This document shows positions 25,951-37,012 of a DNA stretch of 64,000 nucleotides, piece by piece. A program made the position numbers and the translations under genes. The first letter of the stretch is position 1. Every line of letters starts with the position of its first letter. Origin of the DNA: Enoplolaimus lenunculus (taxonomy: Eukaryota; Nematoda; Enoplea; Enoplida; Thoracostomopsidae); assembly GCA_030248215.1 (NCBI GenBank), contig JASANG010003623.1:244638-308637 (forward strand), written 5' to 3'. The notes under the pieces were generated by a model, which worked only from the letters and a program-made list of their open reading frames with translations, searched no databases and was not told where the DNA came from.

Positions 25951-27479
25951 GTGTTTGGCCGGAGACGTCAGCGGTGCCGCGGAATACGGTGAAATTTTTA
26001 CGTAAACACGCAGGTCTATGTAAGCGCAGCTTGTGTTATCTGTAATGTTTCGGCGCAGTAGCAAAATCTGCTTTTGGGAACTATAACGCCTTTTAATTAT
26101 CAATAGACCCACAAAAAGAAGCAAAAATTTTAATTTCTTAACGAGGTTAAAACCAAAAAGCTAAAGTTAGAATTGGGAAAAACTACGACAGGAAAACAAA
26201 TCAGCCAAATGCTAAGCATTACGGAGCTGGCAGACAAATGACCTGAGTTCTTGTCTATCTAGAAAAACTTACAGCATGCTCCGTGGACTTTAAGGCGACT
26301 TCTTGCCAGGCCCCAAAACAAACACAGAATAAACTGACCCTTCTGATAATCAAACTGCTGAATGTGCATTCGAAATTTAGTTGGATTAAAATGTGGTCTT
26401 ACAAGGTTTTTGCAGTCATTAATACAGCGCGCCCAAGGCACAACGATATACATGTGCGGCTTTTCAATGTTAATGTACGAATTTAGAGTGTCCAGAATAG
26501 TTCTAGCGCTGTGCCATGGCTGAAACTTTCTCTGAGCATTTTCGAAATTAGAATCAATTTCCTGGCTAAAATACGAAATTGGAAAATTTTCGGTAATTCA
26601 AGACGGAAACTGGTAACTGACTCTCCAGTCTACACTAATGGTACTGGTTCGAACCAGAGATGTGTCTGATAAAACCCACAAAAGCTTGCATCGATCCGCT
26701 TTGTATTAAAAGGCTTCTGACGGTGTGAACTACATTTCTTCATGATCCACGGTTGTTCTCCCAGCAAGGAAAAAACCCTTACATTCAATTTAAAGACACA
26801 TTGGCTTCTACACTCAACCTATCAGAGATTTGTTTTTGGAGGCATAGTTGCAAGCATTGCGTTGAAATATTAAAACGCTGATAAAAACTCTCCTGACAGC
26901 TTAAGCGTAAGATGATAGAATTTTAAGATTCTCGAAACCCGATACCACGCCTGGCGACCGTCATCTTTGGCCATGTTGCAAAGAATTGCTAAAAACATGA
27001 TAAACGCAATATACAATAGCGAATGTGTATGCATCGTAGTTCATTTTTGTTCAACAATTGAACGAATCAAATTGCCTTTGGCACAACGTGCATATAGAAT
27101 ACAAACTTTTAAGATAAAAATCTCGTCTTCATCTATTGCACCATAATATATTTCGTTTTTGGCATAGAATGACATATACGCTTTTATTTAATGTCCCTGA
27201 AACAACTTGGTAAAATGTTTTTCTGAAGCCCATGTTTTTAGAAACCCATTTAACAGGGTTTTCTAAAAGACACAAGTTAGTTATATGTTATGACTTCGGT
27301 TATATCTGTGAATATTAATATTAACCTAAAAAGTGGTAAATTACAGTTTGCAACAATCTTGCGTTACGTTAGCCAACCAAAAATTTTTCAGGCACAATGA
27401 AGTCCACCGGTGACCAACCTATACACGCATTATAATAACTGCGGGGCCCGAGCTGAGGATCATTTATTAGTAGAGGACA
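25951..27479. other. No gene recognised
   Basis: Short ORFs only. Nothing with repeat or domain character was identified. Confidence 0.3.
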
Positions 27480-27660
27480 AGTGGTGTTCAGACACAAAAC
27501 TCACCTAGTTCGCATTATACTAACTTGGGTCGCTGATCGAGCTTAGCAAACTGGGGTCCCAGTTTGCATTAAGCGAACTTCGGACCAGTTTGCACTAAGC
27601 AACCTGGAGTCTCAGTTCGTATTAAGAAACGGCGTCTCCAGTTTGCTTTTGCACAAGCGT
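27480..27660. repeat. Left block of AGTTTGC...GCGAACT repeats
   Basis: Degenerate units such as CCCAGTTTGCATTAAGCGAA and CAGTTTGCACTAAGC, partly as a back-to-back pair (GCAAACTGGGGTCCCAGTTTGC at its centre). Same motif as the block at 29169-29425, on the other side of the 27.7-29.0 kb module. Confidence 0.75.
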
Positions 27661-27734
27661 TACAAGTATGTTCAGCTTGTGCAAATTTTCGAAAGGTCAA
27701 TTGCGCTCTAAATCAGCTTGCATAAATGTTTAAG

Positions 27735-27770
27735 TATAAAAGGGTGGACATTTTGATCATCTATTCAGTT
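27735..27770 (+). promoter_or_regulatory. Core promoter: TATA box and initiator
   Basis: TATAAAAGGG at 27735 and TTCAGTTT with the likely +1 A at 27767, about 32 nt later, the ideal spacing for a TATA/Inr pol II promoter. The first ATG downstream (27854) opens a signal-peptide-like frame. Confidence 0.55.
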
Positions 27771-27853
27771 TCACAATTTCTGTTTAACTAAACGACGTAT
27801 CAATTCTTCAGAGCTTAAGCAAACCAAACCTCTCTCTGTACCACTAAGCCGTT

Positions 27854-27943
27854 ATGTCATCAGTGGTGATGATAATTCTACTGTGCTTGTGGTATTTCAC
27901 AGCGGTTGGAGTTGCATGTCAAATTTTCGGGCACCACCTATGA
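27854..27943 (+). CDS. Short ORF encoding a signal-peptide-like leader
   Basis: 29 residues: MSSVVMIILLCLWYFTAVG then VACQIFGHHL, with a short polar start, hydrophobic core and a small-residue cleavage-like site (GVAC), placed just behind a good TATA/Inr promoter and being the first ATG. The frame then closes. It may be the first exon of a small secreted protein (the next frame at 27957 would be reached by splicing or is shifted) or a decayed gene. No family recognised. Confidence 0.35.
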   Translation: MSSVVMIILLCLWYFTAVGVACQIFGHHL

Positions 27944-27956
27944 AAATCAATGGTAG

Positions 27957-28157
27957 TACCGAAGTGTGCAGCATTACCTTGAGGCGCAAAAGGCATTGTT
28001 CATGGAGCAGGCCGACTTGTTCAATATAATAATACAAATGATTTCTCCAAGGAAATCTATTGACATAATGCAAGCAGTGAAAGACGTCGTTCCTGAAGGG
28101 TGGAATAAAAAACTCGCTACAACTGGGGCAGCTTGGAACACGTTTTGTCCAAGTTGA
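27957..28157 (+). other. Unrecognised open frame in the 27.5-29.4 kb module
   Basis: 67 codons ending TGA: starts YRSVQHYLEAQKALFMEQ, continues ADLFNIIIQMISPRKS, ends WNTFCPS. Amphipathic and protein-like; the same frame upstream (about 27895-27953) also reads sensibly up to a stop. It lies directly downstream of the promoter and leader ORF but in another frame. Could be the body of a broken or spliced small secreted protein. No homology recognised. Confidence 0.25.
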
Positions 28158-28766
28158 TTCGACGTCAACATAAAATTTTGTGATCCGAATAGCGGATATG
28201 TAGACAAAATGTGAATGTCATATGACATTGGCTCACAAATCACTAATGTCAAGCGATCATCGTATACAAATAACCATTTGTCATATGATACTGCGGGACA
28301 TTTATGCGGATATCATATGATATTCCAAAATTTTACTAAATATCATATGATATTTATACAGGACAATGGAATTTGTGCATGCTAAATAAAACAGTAAAAA
28401 GTCGGATAATGCAGCATTAAATGATTTCGCAAGTCGAATTAGTTTCTACGATTCTGTTTCTCGCTAAGTTTTTCCCAAAATATATTCCTAAGTACAAATA
28501 ATTCAAATTTGAAATTTTAGTATCATATGACATTCTACAGGACAATCAAGCTAGTTTACCACAACTTTGCAGGCATTTTCAAACATATCATATGATACTC
28601 GCAGACAATATTTGGAATATCATATGATATTGCAGTGCAAACAGTAGATGTCACATCAGTATAGCAGACAATTCAAATTTTTTGAATCTCATAGCGGATA
28701 AACGATCAGACAAAATGTTACCCGCTATAGACATAGGGACAAAACGTGTTCCAGGCTGCCCCAGTT
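28121..28766. repeat. 30-bp inverted repeat pair
   Basis: 28121-28150 and 28737-28766 are reverse complements at 29 of 30 positions (core GGAACACGTTTTGTCC), 586 bp apart. Each arm lies inside an open frame. The palindrome cluster lies between them. Confidence 0.85.
28214..28631. repeat. Cluster of seven TCATATGA-centred palindromes
   Basis: Perfect or near-perfect palindromes on core TCATATGA: 28214-28229 (AATGTCATATGACATT), 28281, 28310-28323, 28339-28356 (AAATATCATATGATATTT), 28521, 28586-28597 and 28616-28631. Several are near GGACA or GCAGACAA words. Density is far above chance. They may bind a dimeric protein; function unknown. Confidence 0.8.
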
Positions 28767-28921
28767 ATAACGTGAACCCCGCATTAACAAGTTGCGCAGT
28801 TAAATTTCAACAACATGCCGAGATGCGGAAAACGTTAATAGACACCAAACAGGCATTATTGGTGTTCGCAACTTTGTTTGACAATACCTTGGCAACAGAA
28901 CGCAGTTGTCTGATTCACTAA
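28682..28921 (+). other. Unrecognised ORF, 79 codons
   Basis: Protein-like in its second half (FQQHAEMRKTLIDTKQALLV, then FATLFDNTLATERS). Contains the right arm of the inverted repeat. No motif or family recognised; start uncertain. Confidence 0.2.
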
Positions 28922-29168
28922 TGTTAACGCTTGTTTCAGTGTGCTGGGCGCAATCTAATTGGCGTGATTCTAATATACGCTCACACACATTTCATATCGT
29001 AAAGTTTAATGCCAGTTGGACTGAAACCAACAAAGTTTTTATCGTCTGTTTGTGACGTTTCGCTTGAGGAATCTCAGTTGATGTCTAAATAAAGACCCAA
29101 GTTTGCGGATTCCGAATTGTGACCCTTATTAATTTGTCAAAGTGGACAAGGACCCTATTTGTTTTACG

Positions 29169-29425
29169 CTAACTACGATCCCAGTTTGCTTAATATGAAC
29201 TAGGACCTCAGTTTGCTTATTCGAACTGGAAGCCAGGCCCCAGTTTGCTTAATGCGAACTGTGACCGTAGTTTGCTTAATGCGAACTGTGACACCAGTTT
29301 GCTTTAATGCGAACTGTGACCCCAGTTTGCTTTATGCCAACTGGGATTCAAGTTGGCGTAATGCGGACCAGGACCCAGGTTTGCTTAATGCGAACTAATA
29401 TCCCAGTTTACTTTATTCAAACTGC
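29169..29425. repeat. Right block: about nine 28-bp repeats
   Basis: Consensus CCCAGTTTGCTTAATGCGAA followed by CTGTGA, near 29180, 29210, 29238, 29267, 29294, 29322, 29350, 29378 and 29404; looser units reach back to about 29098. Each unit is itself an imperfect palindrome (AGTTTGC TTAAT GCGAACT). ORFs through here are repeat translation, not genes. Confidence 0.85.
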
Positions 29426-29429
29426 GATT

Positions 29430-30844
29430 TTTGTGCCAGAACCCCCATATTTCCTCTATCTTTATAGTGTATTCATTACCCATCCGTTGGCAACTTTGTA
29501 AGAAAATGTTTCTTTAATATGATGAAAACTTCTGATTCCAATTATCTCCCGTGAATATTGAGCTATTATACGGCGCGGCAATGTCTAGCGGAATATCTTG
29601 AGATTTCTACTTTTGTTACTGGATATGTTTTGAAACATATTGTTTGGCGTTGCGTTAGCCAGCCATGAACAGCTTTGTCCAGGAATGTTTCTTTGAACTG
29701 GTGAATAATTTTGAACCTTATTGTCTGTGGATTTGGAATGAGTTACTTCAGTTGGTGACATACATGGCTACAAAGCGAAACCGTGCAAAAGGGCGCTAGC
29801 AATATTCACTCTGTCAAACAGTTTTGTATTGGAAATCTAAATTCATGACAATTTATTCGAAAATAAAGAAGTATAATACACATGTGCGATTATCGTCGTA
29901 CCTATCCCTGTTTTGCCTTAGACAGTTTAAAAATAATATTCATTGTTTCAAAATTTGAAATTTAAAATTTATTAAAAAGACATAGTCTTAAAGTAAACTG
30001 TTCATGTTTAAAACACACATGAAGCTATGCGGAGAGAAACTTGCTGCTACAGTTTACACATTCCAAGTTTGTTAAAAATTCTGTGTCAAATCTTGCAGCG
30101 ACAAGGTACCGTTGCAGTATTTCTGCAAAAACTTGCACGTGTGAACAGGGCTTCAATCAACTGTTTCAGATTTTTTTCTAAACGAACCCGCATTTCGTGC
30201 AGGCTCGTCACCAGTCATTTTGCTGCGATGCTAAAAATAGAAGCTGCATACATTAGGGTTTCTTACGACTTGTGTGGGGTTCCGCGTTTTTACCAATTGT
30301 GCGCTTGGTACCTCTTTTGCCACCTATTTATTGCAGACTTGCGTAAATTTTATATTTTTTCAAATAAACATTGCGGGAAAATTTAAATGAGACTTAAAAA
30401 TACAAGTCAATGTTCCGACCCGTTTTAAAGTGCAAGCTTTAAGGTTCTTTATGTCGGCATTAATATGGGCCACAATAATCATCTTGACCCTACTCATATT
30501 GGCAGGTCGTAGGTCAATATTTCGAAAAGTTAGCTGTATAAAAAAATTTTGTCGGTATCCCTATGGGTTGCCAAATTTACTGTGTATCGCTATGGGCATA
30601 GTGACAAAGGGCACAATTGGTAAGATGATTAATCTCACAGTACAAGCGAGGCTTAATGAGTAAAGATATACATTCCATTAGGACGCCTAGTCACATTCAA
30701 TTAAACATGATGTTTACAGTATAAACAGCTTACAGTTTTACAAATTCTTTCTGCCCAAAACTTGCCCGTGTGAATATATATAAGGGTTGAATTAATTTTC
30801 GTTCAATTTTTCTGCAACCAACTCGTTTGACCACGCATATGCAT
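29430..30844. other. Intergenic; decayed AACTTGCACGTGTG element
   Basis: No gene. Around 30020-30165 lie words (AAAAACTTGCACGTGTGAAC, CTTGCAGCGAC) of the MITE family seen at 32505 and 45188, and a further end-like piece near 30752 (AACTTGCCCGTGTGAAT). Confidence 0.4.
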
Positions 30845-32224
30845 TCAATTTGGACACGTAGTCAAATTTATCTGAACATCACCATTTGCAGTATAACCAG
30901 CTTGTTTAACAGTCTGTGATCCAGGTAGCGTCACATTTTGTATCGATCTACTTCGATGTCGACCAAAAATTTTAGTTTTCGCACGAAAACGGTTCATCAT
31001 AGCTCGACGGAGGGAAGTATTCAGCCAAACGTACAGTATTGGGTTGCTAATCACTGAAAACGATGCGAAACTGTTCGTAAACAAATACAACAAATATATG
31101 TAGTGTTTATTGTTCAACAATGCAGTATGATCACGGATCAACATTACAGAATTAGCCGGTAGCCAAAGGATACCGTACAACGCAATGAATGCCATAATTT
31201 TGTACGATGACCGGCGCCGTTTAGCAAGAATGCGTTCAATTTCTGTTAAATTTGTGCATCTATAACTTTGTCGCGTATCCGAGTTACGTTGGTGTCGCTG
31301 TGTTAGTTTATACTTTCGAATGCTGGCTGGAGCAGATTGATCTGTATGACGTTGTGCAATCACATTTACATTAATTTGTTCGTAAATTGGTGGTGTAAAA
31401 TTGAACTGTTGTAACGATTGGCTTCGTTGAGTTGAATCCAATGCTGCTGCTGTTCTAGCAGCAAGCCACCATTGCCTATTGAGTCGGTCACGTAAATGTT
31501 GATTCATTTTGCTCCAAATTAACGCGTACGATATTGTTATAAGTGTAAATGGTATTACAAATTGTACAGTAAATACAGACACACTAAACGCGCGACGAAC
31601 ATTCTCACTTTTCCACGATTCAGTACAAAATGCCCCACAAAATCCTGGAAATCGAACGACGGCCATATTGTATGCATATGGAATAATGATAAACCCTGCA
31701 ATCAACCATATTACTGGCATTACATACCATGCACCACGATGTGATAATCGACACGCGTTCGACGTTGGGCAAACGACAGAAATGCAGCGATCAACTGCAA
31801 TTATCATTAAACTAAGCCCAGCAACAACTGTGGTTGTACCTTGCATCCAAGGTAGCACATGACACATTACTGATCCAAAATGCCAAGTTTTATTAATCAG
31901 TAGTACAGGTGTAATCGGAAGAACACAAATACAAATTGATACGTCAGCAATTGCTAGATTTAGAATTAGAACATTTTCAGCGGTTTGAAGTTTACGATAC
32001 CATAACGTAAACAAGAGTACGGCACAATTGCTAATTAGACCAATTACAAAAGTCACTGAGTAGCAAGTGCCGAATGTTATTATACTCGCCAAAGTGTTAC
32101 TTGGATCTGAGTAATAATTCGCATAATTGATACATTTTATGGAAGAGTTAACGGTCGTTTCATAGCGTTCCAATGTAGCGCTAGACTGAGCGAGGTTTGT
32201 CTCGTTTGAAGAAATGCTATCCAT
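30845..32224 (-). CDS. NPY/NPF-type rhodopsin family GPCR 2, intronless
   Basis: 459-residue seven-helix peptide receptor. N-terminus with several N-glycosylation sites (NET, NSS). Helix marks: TM1 GLISNCAVL, TM2 LNLAIADVS, TM3 from WHFGSVMC to VDRC, TM4 WLIAGFIIIP, loop 2 FCGAFCTESW, TM5 QFVIPFTLITISY, a third loop of about 110 residues rich in Gln/Arg ending AKRRRSSYKI, TM6 LYGILWLPAN, TM7 NPILYVWLN. Closest in this window to GPCR 3 (shared LWYRK/LRYRK, PYAYNM, IRDHT). DRC replaces DRY. Start MDSISSNET. Duplicate of GPCR 1 with a shared upstream block. Probably plasma-membrane, G-protein coupled; ligand unknown. Confidence 0.9.
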   Translation of the reverse strand: MDSISSNETNLAQSSATLERYETTVNSSIKCINYANYYSDPSNTLASIITFGTCYSVTFVIGLISNCAVLLFTLWYRKLQTAENVLILNLAIADVSICICVLPITPVLLINKTWHFGSVMCHVLPWMQGTTTVVAGLSLMIIAVDRCISVVCPTSNACRLSHRGAWYVMPVIWLIAGFIIIPYAYNMAVVRFPGFCGAFCTESWKSENVRRAFSVSVFTVQFVIPFTLITISYALIWSKMNQHLRDRLNRQWWLAARTAAALDSTQRSQSLQQFNFTPPIYEQINVNVIAQRHTDQSAPASIRKYKLTQRHQRNSDTRQSYRCTNLTEIERILAKRRRSSYKIMAFIALYGILWLPANSVMLIRDHTALLNNKHYIYLLYLFTNSFASFSVISNPILYVWLNTSLRRAMMNRFRAKTKIFGRHRSRSIQNVTLPGSQTVKQAGYTANGDVQINLTTCPN

Positions 32225-32268
32225 TTAGTTTGCGTTTTGAGGTGAATAATCAATCCCACTCTAGTGAC

Positions 32269-32350
32269 CTAAAAAGAGGTGTACTGACAATTATTTTGGC
32301 TTTGCAGAGGATACCCCTGTTATTCGGTTACAGACTGTTAGTAATTTTTA
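32269..32350 (-). promoter_or_regulatory. GPCR-upstream conserved block, copy 2
   Basis: 45-125 bp upstream of the GPCR 2 start. Shares TTTTGGCTTTGCAGAG, ACCCCTGTTATTCGGTTAC and GACTGTTAGTAATTTTTAAC with the block upstream of GPCR 1; its left inverted arm is worn. A duplicated regulatory region is the simplest reading. Confidence 0.5.
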
Positions 32351-32504
32351 ACTCATTTGATGTTAGTTGGCACAACACATTTGTAATTTATACTCTTTCT
32401 TTTAAATATATATTATTATATTATGCCGCAAACATTAATAACCTTATTTATTAGCCATATATCTAAAACAGTGCTATCAACATTTATTTTTATAGATAAT
32501 TTAC

Positions 32505-32735
32505 TAAAGCCCTATTTACATGTGCAAGTTTTTGCTGCGAAAACTTGCAGCTGCAATTTGCATTTGCAAGTTTTGTCCAAATTCCGTTCGAAAAACTTGC
32601 AGCTGCAAATAATTCATTAAGAATCATAGCTAGAAATATAGTTCATATGTGTAAATAACCATGCAAATCACTGAATTTATTGCAGCCGCTTTCTGATTGG
32701 CTGATGAAAAAATTCAAGTTCTGAGTTTTGTTACA
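32505..32735. mobile_element. MITE with GCAGCTGCAA repeats, truncated
   Basis: Left end CTAAAGCCCTATTTACATGT, then AACTTGCAGCTGCAATTTGC, TTCGTTCGAAAAACTTGCAG-like words and CTGAATTTATTGCAGCCGC. Matches 45188-45457 over about 230 bp but lacks the right end. Confidence 0.65.
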
Positions 32736-33328
32736 TTTTAGAAATGTGTCTAGGCGGTATGTGCTGGAACGGTATCATAAAATATTGTGCCAAAATAGTG
32801 TTTAATTCTCGGTTTGTTTTTGAGAAAAATGCCTCAAGAGAGCGAAGTTGTGCTCAAAACATATATAAGATAATTTGCCTACTGATATTTTATAAAATAA
32901 ACGATTTCTAGGAGACACATGGGTCTAAGTCCACAACAGAGGTCAAAACCAGTATTGCTGATTATGATTTAACACACAAAAATGACGTTTGGCTTTTCGC
33001 TCGCTTCATTCGCGAGTGTTTTTCGCATTCTGTAGAGCGCTGTAGCCTTTTGCATTCCGAGTTTCTGTATGCGCCAGTGAGCAAAGTGAACAATAATACT
33101 TGGTGCAAATGCACATCGCGTGTTGTGCGCATAAGTTTGGCAAATCGGAGGAATTATAAGCGCTCTTTGGGAATTTTTTAAAGAATTTCCAATCAATTTT
33201 TTTCGTAAAAATTACAAATAATAAAGTATACGATAAATAACAATAAATTGAGTCAGTTGATGAGACATGTGCCACGACCTTCAAAACACCGCGCGGTCGC
33301 AGATCTAAAACCAATAAAGATTATTCAA

Positions 33329-33540
33329 CCCATGTACAGAACATGGCCGGAACTGTAGTATAAGAATATTTCGAAGCCTAAGCCTAAGCCAAAGTCTAAA
33401 CCTAAGCGTATGGATGAGCCTATTGGTAAGCCTAAGTGTAAAACTGAGCATAAGCCTAAGCAGACAAGTTAGTATGAAGCTTAAGCTGACTCTATTACAG
33501 CCCCGCAGGAAAACGTTCCGGTCCTGTTCTTATACATGGG
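33329..33540. mobile_element. TTAGGC-core MITE, best-preserved long copy
   Basis: 212 bp. Left CCATGTACAGAACATGGCCG and right CGGTCCTGTTCTTATACATG are inverted repeats; the core holds about a dozen CCTAAG/GCCTAA units (complement of TTAGGC). Flanks TTATTCAA / CTATTTAA look like a worn 8-bp duplication, which fits the hAT group. No coding. Confidence 0.75.
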
Positions 33541-36500
33541 CTATTTAATCAGGACTGCGTGTTACCCGCAAAATTTAACTGTCTTAGGCGCGGGTACACC
33601 TGAGCATAATTTCTCTATCCTCTCGCGTTCACCTTTGCCATCTAATGGAATTTTACCCGCGGGCAGTTCCACGTCGAAAGTTATTTGTCCAGCTCATGAG
33701 TAAAATACAACTCTGATTATAGGTCGATTATGCCAACGATTAAAGTTTTTGCTCGGGCGAAAAATCACACCGGTAAAATCACAATTGATGGCTCAGCATT
33801 TGGCAATTATTCTTTTCAAAAATTGAACCAAAAAGTCACAAGATCCTTAAAACAAGTTTGTTCTCAATTTTCTGCAACACACACCTCCCCGCATTCAAAT
33901 TAAACTACAAACCTTAATTGTAACGTTACTCGAACTACAATTAATTACGCCGAAAACGTTGCACAAGAATAAAATTATAAAAATAGTCTATTTCATTTTG
34001 GGATCTATTAATTAGCGAATAATTAATGCCACAAAACTTTCAACTATGCAACGATGGCTGATTTTTGAAATTAAATTATCAGCATTATCATTAATAGAAG
34101 CAAGCCAATTTTAGACCACTTCACGACAAAACACAATTTAGTTACTATACTGAAATTACAGTCCAATTGGCTGTCTTACAATGGAATTATGGCACTATAT
34201 CGACACGAATCTTATCAAAAACATGTGAATTTGTGATTACGAGATTAGATGCGAAAATAACATTTACTTCCAAGCTTAAGATTTAAAAAAATTGAAAATT
34301 ATTAAATTTTGTATTGCGAAATCTAATTACATTTTATCCATTTCTATAGAACCGGTTTCGTCCAATTGAATGGTTTGTAAACGTTGTGAACGAGCGTTGA
34401 ACGGCAACGTAAGTTATTAAAATAGTTAAAAAGTTTATATATTGTAAATACCCGAAATCACAAATGTGTCAGTTCAGTTTTATTTACCGTGGAAAACTTT
34501 GCCCCCCCCTAGAAAATTTTCAACCTTGCTTGTAAGTCATTGACACCATTGTATGCCCGTCCTGGATAATTTTTAGCCCCTAGCAAGGTGAGCTGGCTAC
34601 AGGTCTGTCATCTTCTCGTGCGACAACAATTTCCATCTGCCGCTAATTGCTTCCATATCTAATAAATTTTGTTCACAAATACTGTGCCAGAACTTGCATT
34701 ACTTGCAAAAGCAAGTTGCAACTGCAAGGACTTGTTGCGAACACTTCGACGTATGAATAAGATTTGGTTTATGACGTACAATACCTTTTATTGAGAGAGG
34801 GTACCGCTGAAACTGATAAATCATTGTTTTACCTCCATAAACAAAACATAGAAAAACTTCAACTACTGAGGGTGGTATTCTCTTTGTGCATACGGCACCT
34901 AAGGCTATTTAGTGGTATGATACAAGCTGTCAAGAAGGCAGATGTATACAGTGAAAGCAAGATGTAGCAAACAAAACTGTTTGTTCCAAGTCTATATCTT
35001 TTCTGAGAAGTTTCAAATAATATTTGAAACTTTTGTTGCTGTACGTCATCATCTTGCATAAGCAATGATGGTATCACAATTTGTCGCCCGACAACTCGTC
35101 GCCTGATAACATGTAATTCGAAATTTCATCGACTTAATTTGTCGCACTAAGCCTTTGCAGTATGCTTAGATATATTTGTTGGCTTCAGGACACAATTGAG
35201 CAACAAGTTTTTGGGCAACGAATTGTCGCACATAAAGCAAAGGTGTATACGCTTTTCATTATAAATTAAACCCTAGCGTTTAAAGGATACTACTGAAGTA
35301 CTTAATGGAATAAAAACTGATGCACATAAATACTTGTTTATTTAACAAACCATCATGGTACAACAGAAGATGTTCCTTCATCACTGGCTTCAGCATAAAT
35401 CTTTATACTAAGGCTCCGGTTATGGAGGAATTTCTGGAGAAGGTGCGGTTAAATTAGATAGTGGAATGTTTCGTATTTTTATCAAACGTGTTCATTTCAG
35501 TGAGTCAATTTGTAACTTTATTAAATCTTGAACTGTGAAAATTTCCGAAATTTCTCAACAATGAAACATATATTATATAAAATGAAAGTTTCAGCAAGAC
35601 TATTTAGAATATCGTTAAAATTAGCAAACTCAACACCGTTTTTGTTATCTATTCTCGCTTCACCATTTTTTTGGGTTCAGCTTAATTTGTGATCTCTGGC
35701 TGTGGTATTTTTTACCTCGGTGTCGCATTTTGCTAGCAATGTGCTTACATTAGTTTATATTCTGTCTTGCTATAACCGCTAAGCTGGTTTTCATTGAAAG
35801 CTCGCCATTCATTTCAGCTACTTTAACTTTAATTTTTTTAAATCTAAGCAAACTTGAAGCTGTGTTGGTTAAATAATTTATAATTACGTAATTGTAGGGA
35901 CAGCGATTGTTTTGAAACGTAGATACAGTTTTAATTCTCAGATAAATGATTTAAAGAAGAGGTAGTGTTTATAGTTTCCCGTATGTTGAGCTTTAGTTGT
36001 CCAGTGTTCACGGCTCATTGCGACTGTTTCAAGTGTTAGCTTGCAATGCAGTTCAGATAGACTGAAGATGCAGTTAGCAGTTGTCAGCCCAGAAAATTTT
36101 TATGTGAAAGCCACTCGAAATATTACAGTGAACAAGAGTTGCAAGCGAAGCGATTGAGAAGCTAAGCGCAATTTTAGTAAACATCAAATTGTGGTTTTTA
36201 GCACCTGTTTTAGGAGTATAAGTTCAGGGCAGCCCAGCCTTGGATTCACCAGTGGTTATTTAGAACAAAGTTACCTAAATGCTTCTAAATGACATCTAGT
36301 ATTTTCATAAAATTGTAAGAAAACAAAAGGCGAGTGCGCTACTGAGTTTTAATTAGAAAGACATGTTTAATCTGCTTGTGTAATATTTTAAACAACCGAA
36401 GATAGCTATTTTAGTTACTTCAAAAAGCGCAGCCCATCATGTGCTGAAAGCGTGATTTTATAAATTTATTTGAGGTTCTTTAAATACATGCGCTCATTAT

Positions 36501-36609
36501 GACAAAATAAAATTTGCACAGTGTGTTTAACTTGCGGATACGTAAGTACAATACGAGCATATATTCGCTAACGCTCGGGTAGCAGTTACTTAACACGATT
36601 TCTTACATC
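33541..36609. other. Intergenic, no supported gene
   Basis: 33555-33670 holds worn ACCCGCGGG-type sequence. 34684-34760 has CTTGCAAAAGCAAGTTGCAA words of the GCAGCTGCAA MITE family. 35080-35227 has paired TTTGTCGCCCGACAACTCGTC and GGGCAACGAATTGTCGC ends that may be a small inverted-repeat element. Nothing else recognised. Confidence 0.35.
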
Positions 36610-36885
36610 AAGAGCGGATGATCACTTTTTAACAAGAGTGTGCAACTATTAAAATTTGTGTTCTATAAAATATACCGCCTGGCGTTGTGTTTTTGGTCTA
36701 ACAACCTTTTATTTTTTATTGGGGGGTCGTTAATACCACATCCAATACCCCTAAACTAAACTATAAGCGGAGCATTTTTGATGCCGTATATAAACAGTTC
36801 TATGGTGCGAACAAATTATACCCCCTGCAAATAAGGGAGCACAGGGCAAAAACACAACGCTGCCTGGTATCTTCTTTCCTACACC
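36610..36885. mobile_element. AAGAGTGGATGATC MITE, worn copy
   Basis: Left end AAGAGCGGATGATCAC followed by AACAAGAGTGTGCAACT, as in 39461-39780 and 44521-44850, and an internal TTGGGGGGTCG tract. Right end not found. Confidence 0.5.
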
Positions 36886-36919
36886 TATACGGTATCATAC
36901 GTGAGTAATTTGCTTACGA

Positions 36920-37012
36920 TAATGCACGGCGACGGACGGCGCTGAACGGGTGTCGGACGGCGCAGCCGTACGGATGACGCGCGGTGACGGACGGCGCCGT
37001 AGCCGTCTAAGC
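36920..37012. repeat. GC-rich CGGCG-type element, copy 2
   Basis: GCACGGCGACGGACGGCGCT, ACGGCGCAGCCGTACGG and GCGGTGACGGACGGCGCC in an AT-rich setting; complement-like to the patch at 3948-4070. Confidence 0.55.

Noticed and set aside
29213-29501. Overlapping ORFs rich in NANCDPS/LMRT repeats
   Set aside because: They are translations of the 28-bp repeat array, in more than one frame.
31509-31862. Plus-strand ORFs opposite the GPCR genes
   Set aside because: They lie antisense to strongly conserved receptor helices and have no independent features.
35401-35456. Possible last exon APVMEEFLEKVRLN with a preceding AG
   Set aside because: Fourteen codons, weak acceptor and no partner exon.
36068-36157. 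Short frame MQLAVVSPENFYVKATRN resembling the start of a Tudor domain
   Set aside because: Only about 29 codons, no second motif and no neighbouring exon; the VSPENFYV likeness can arise by chance.
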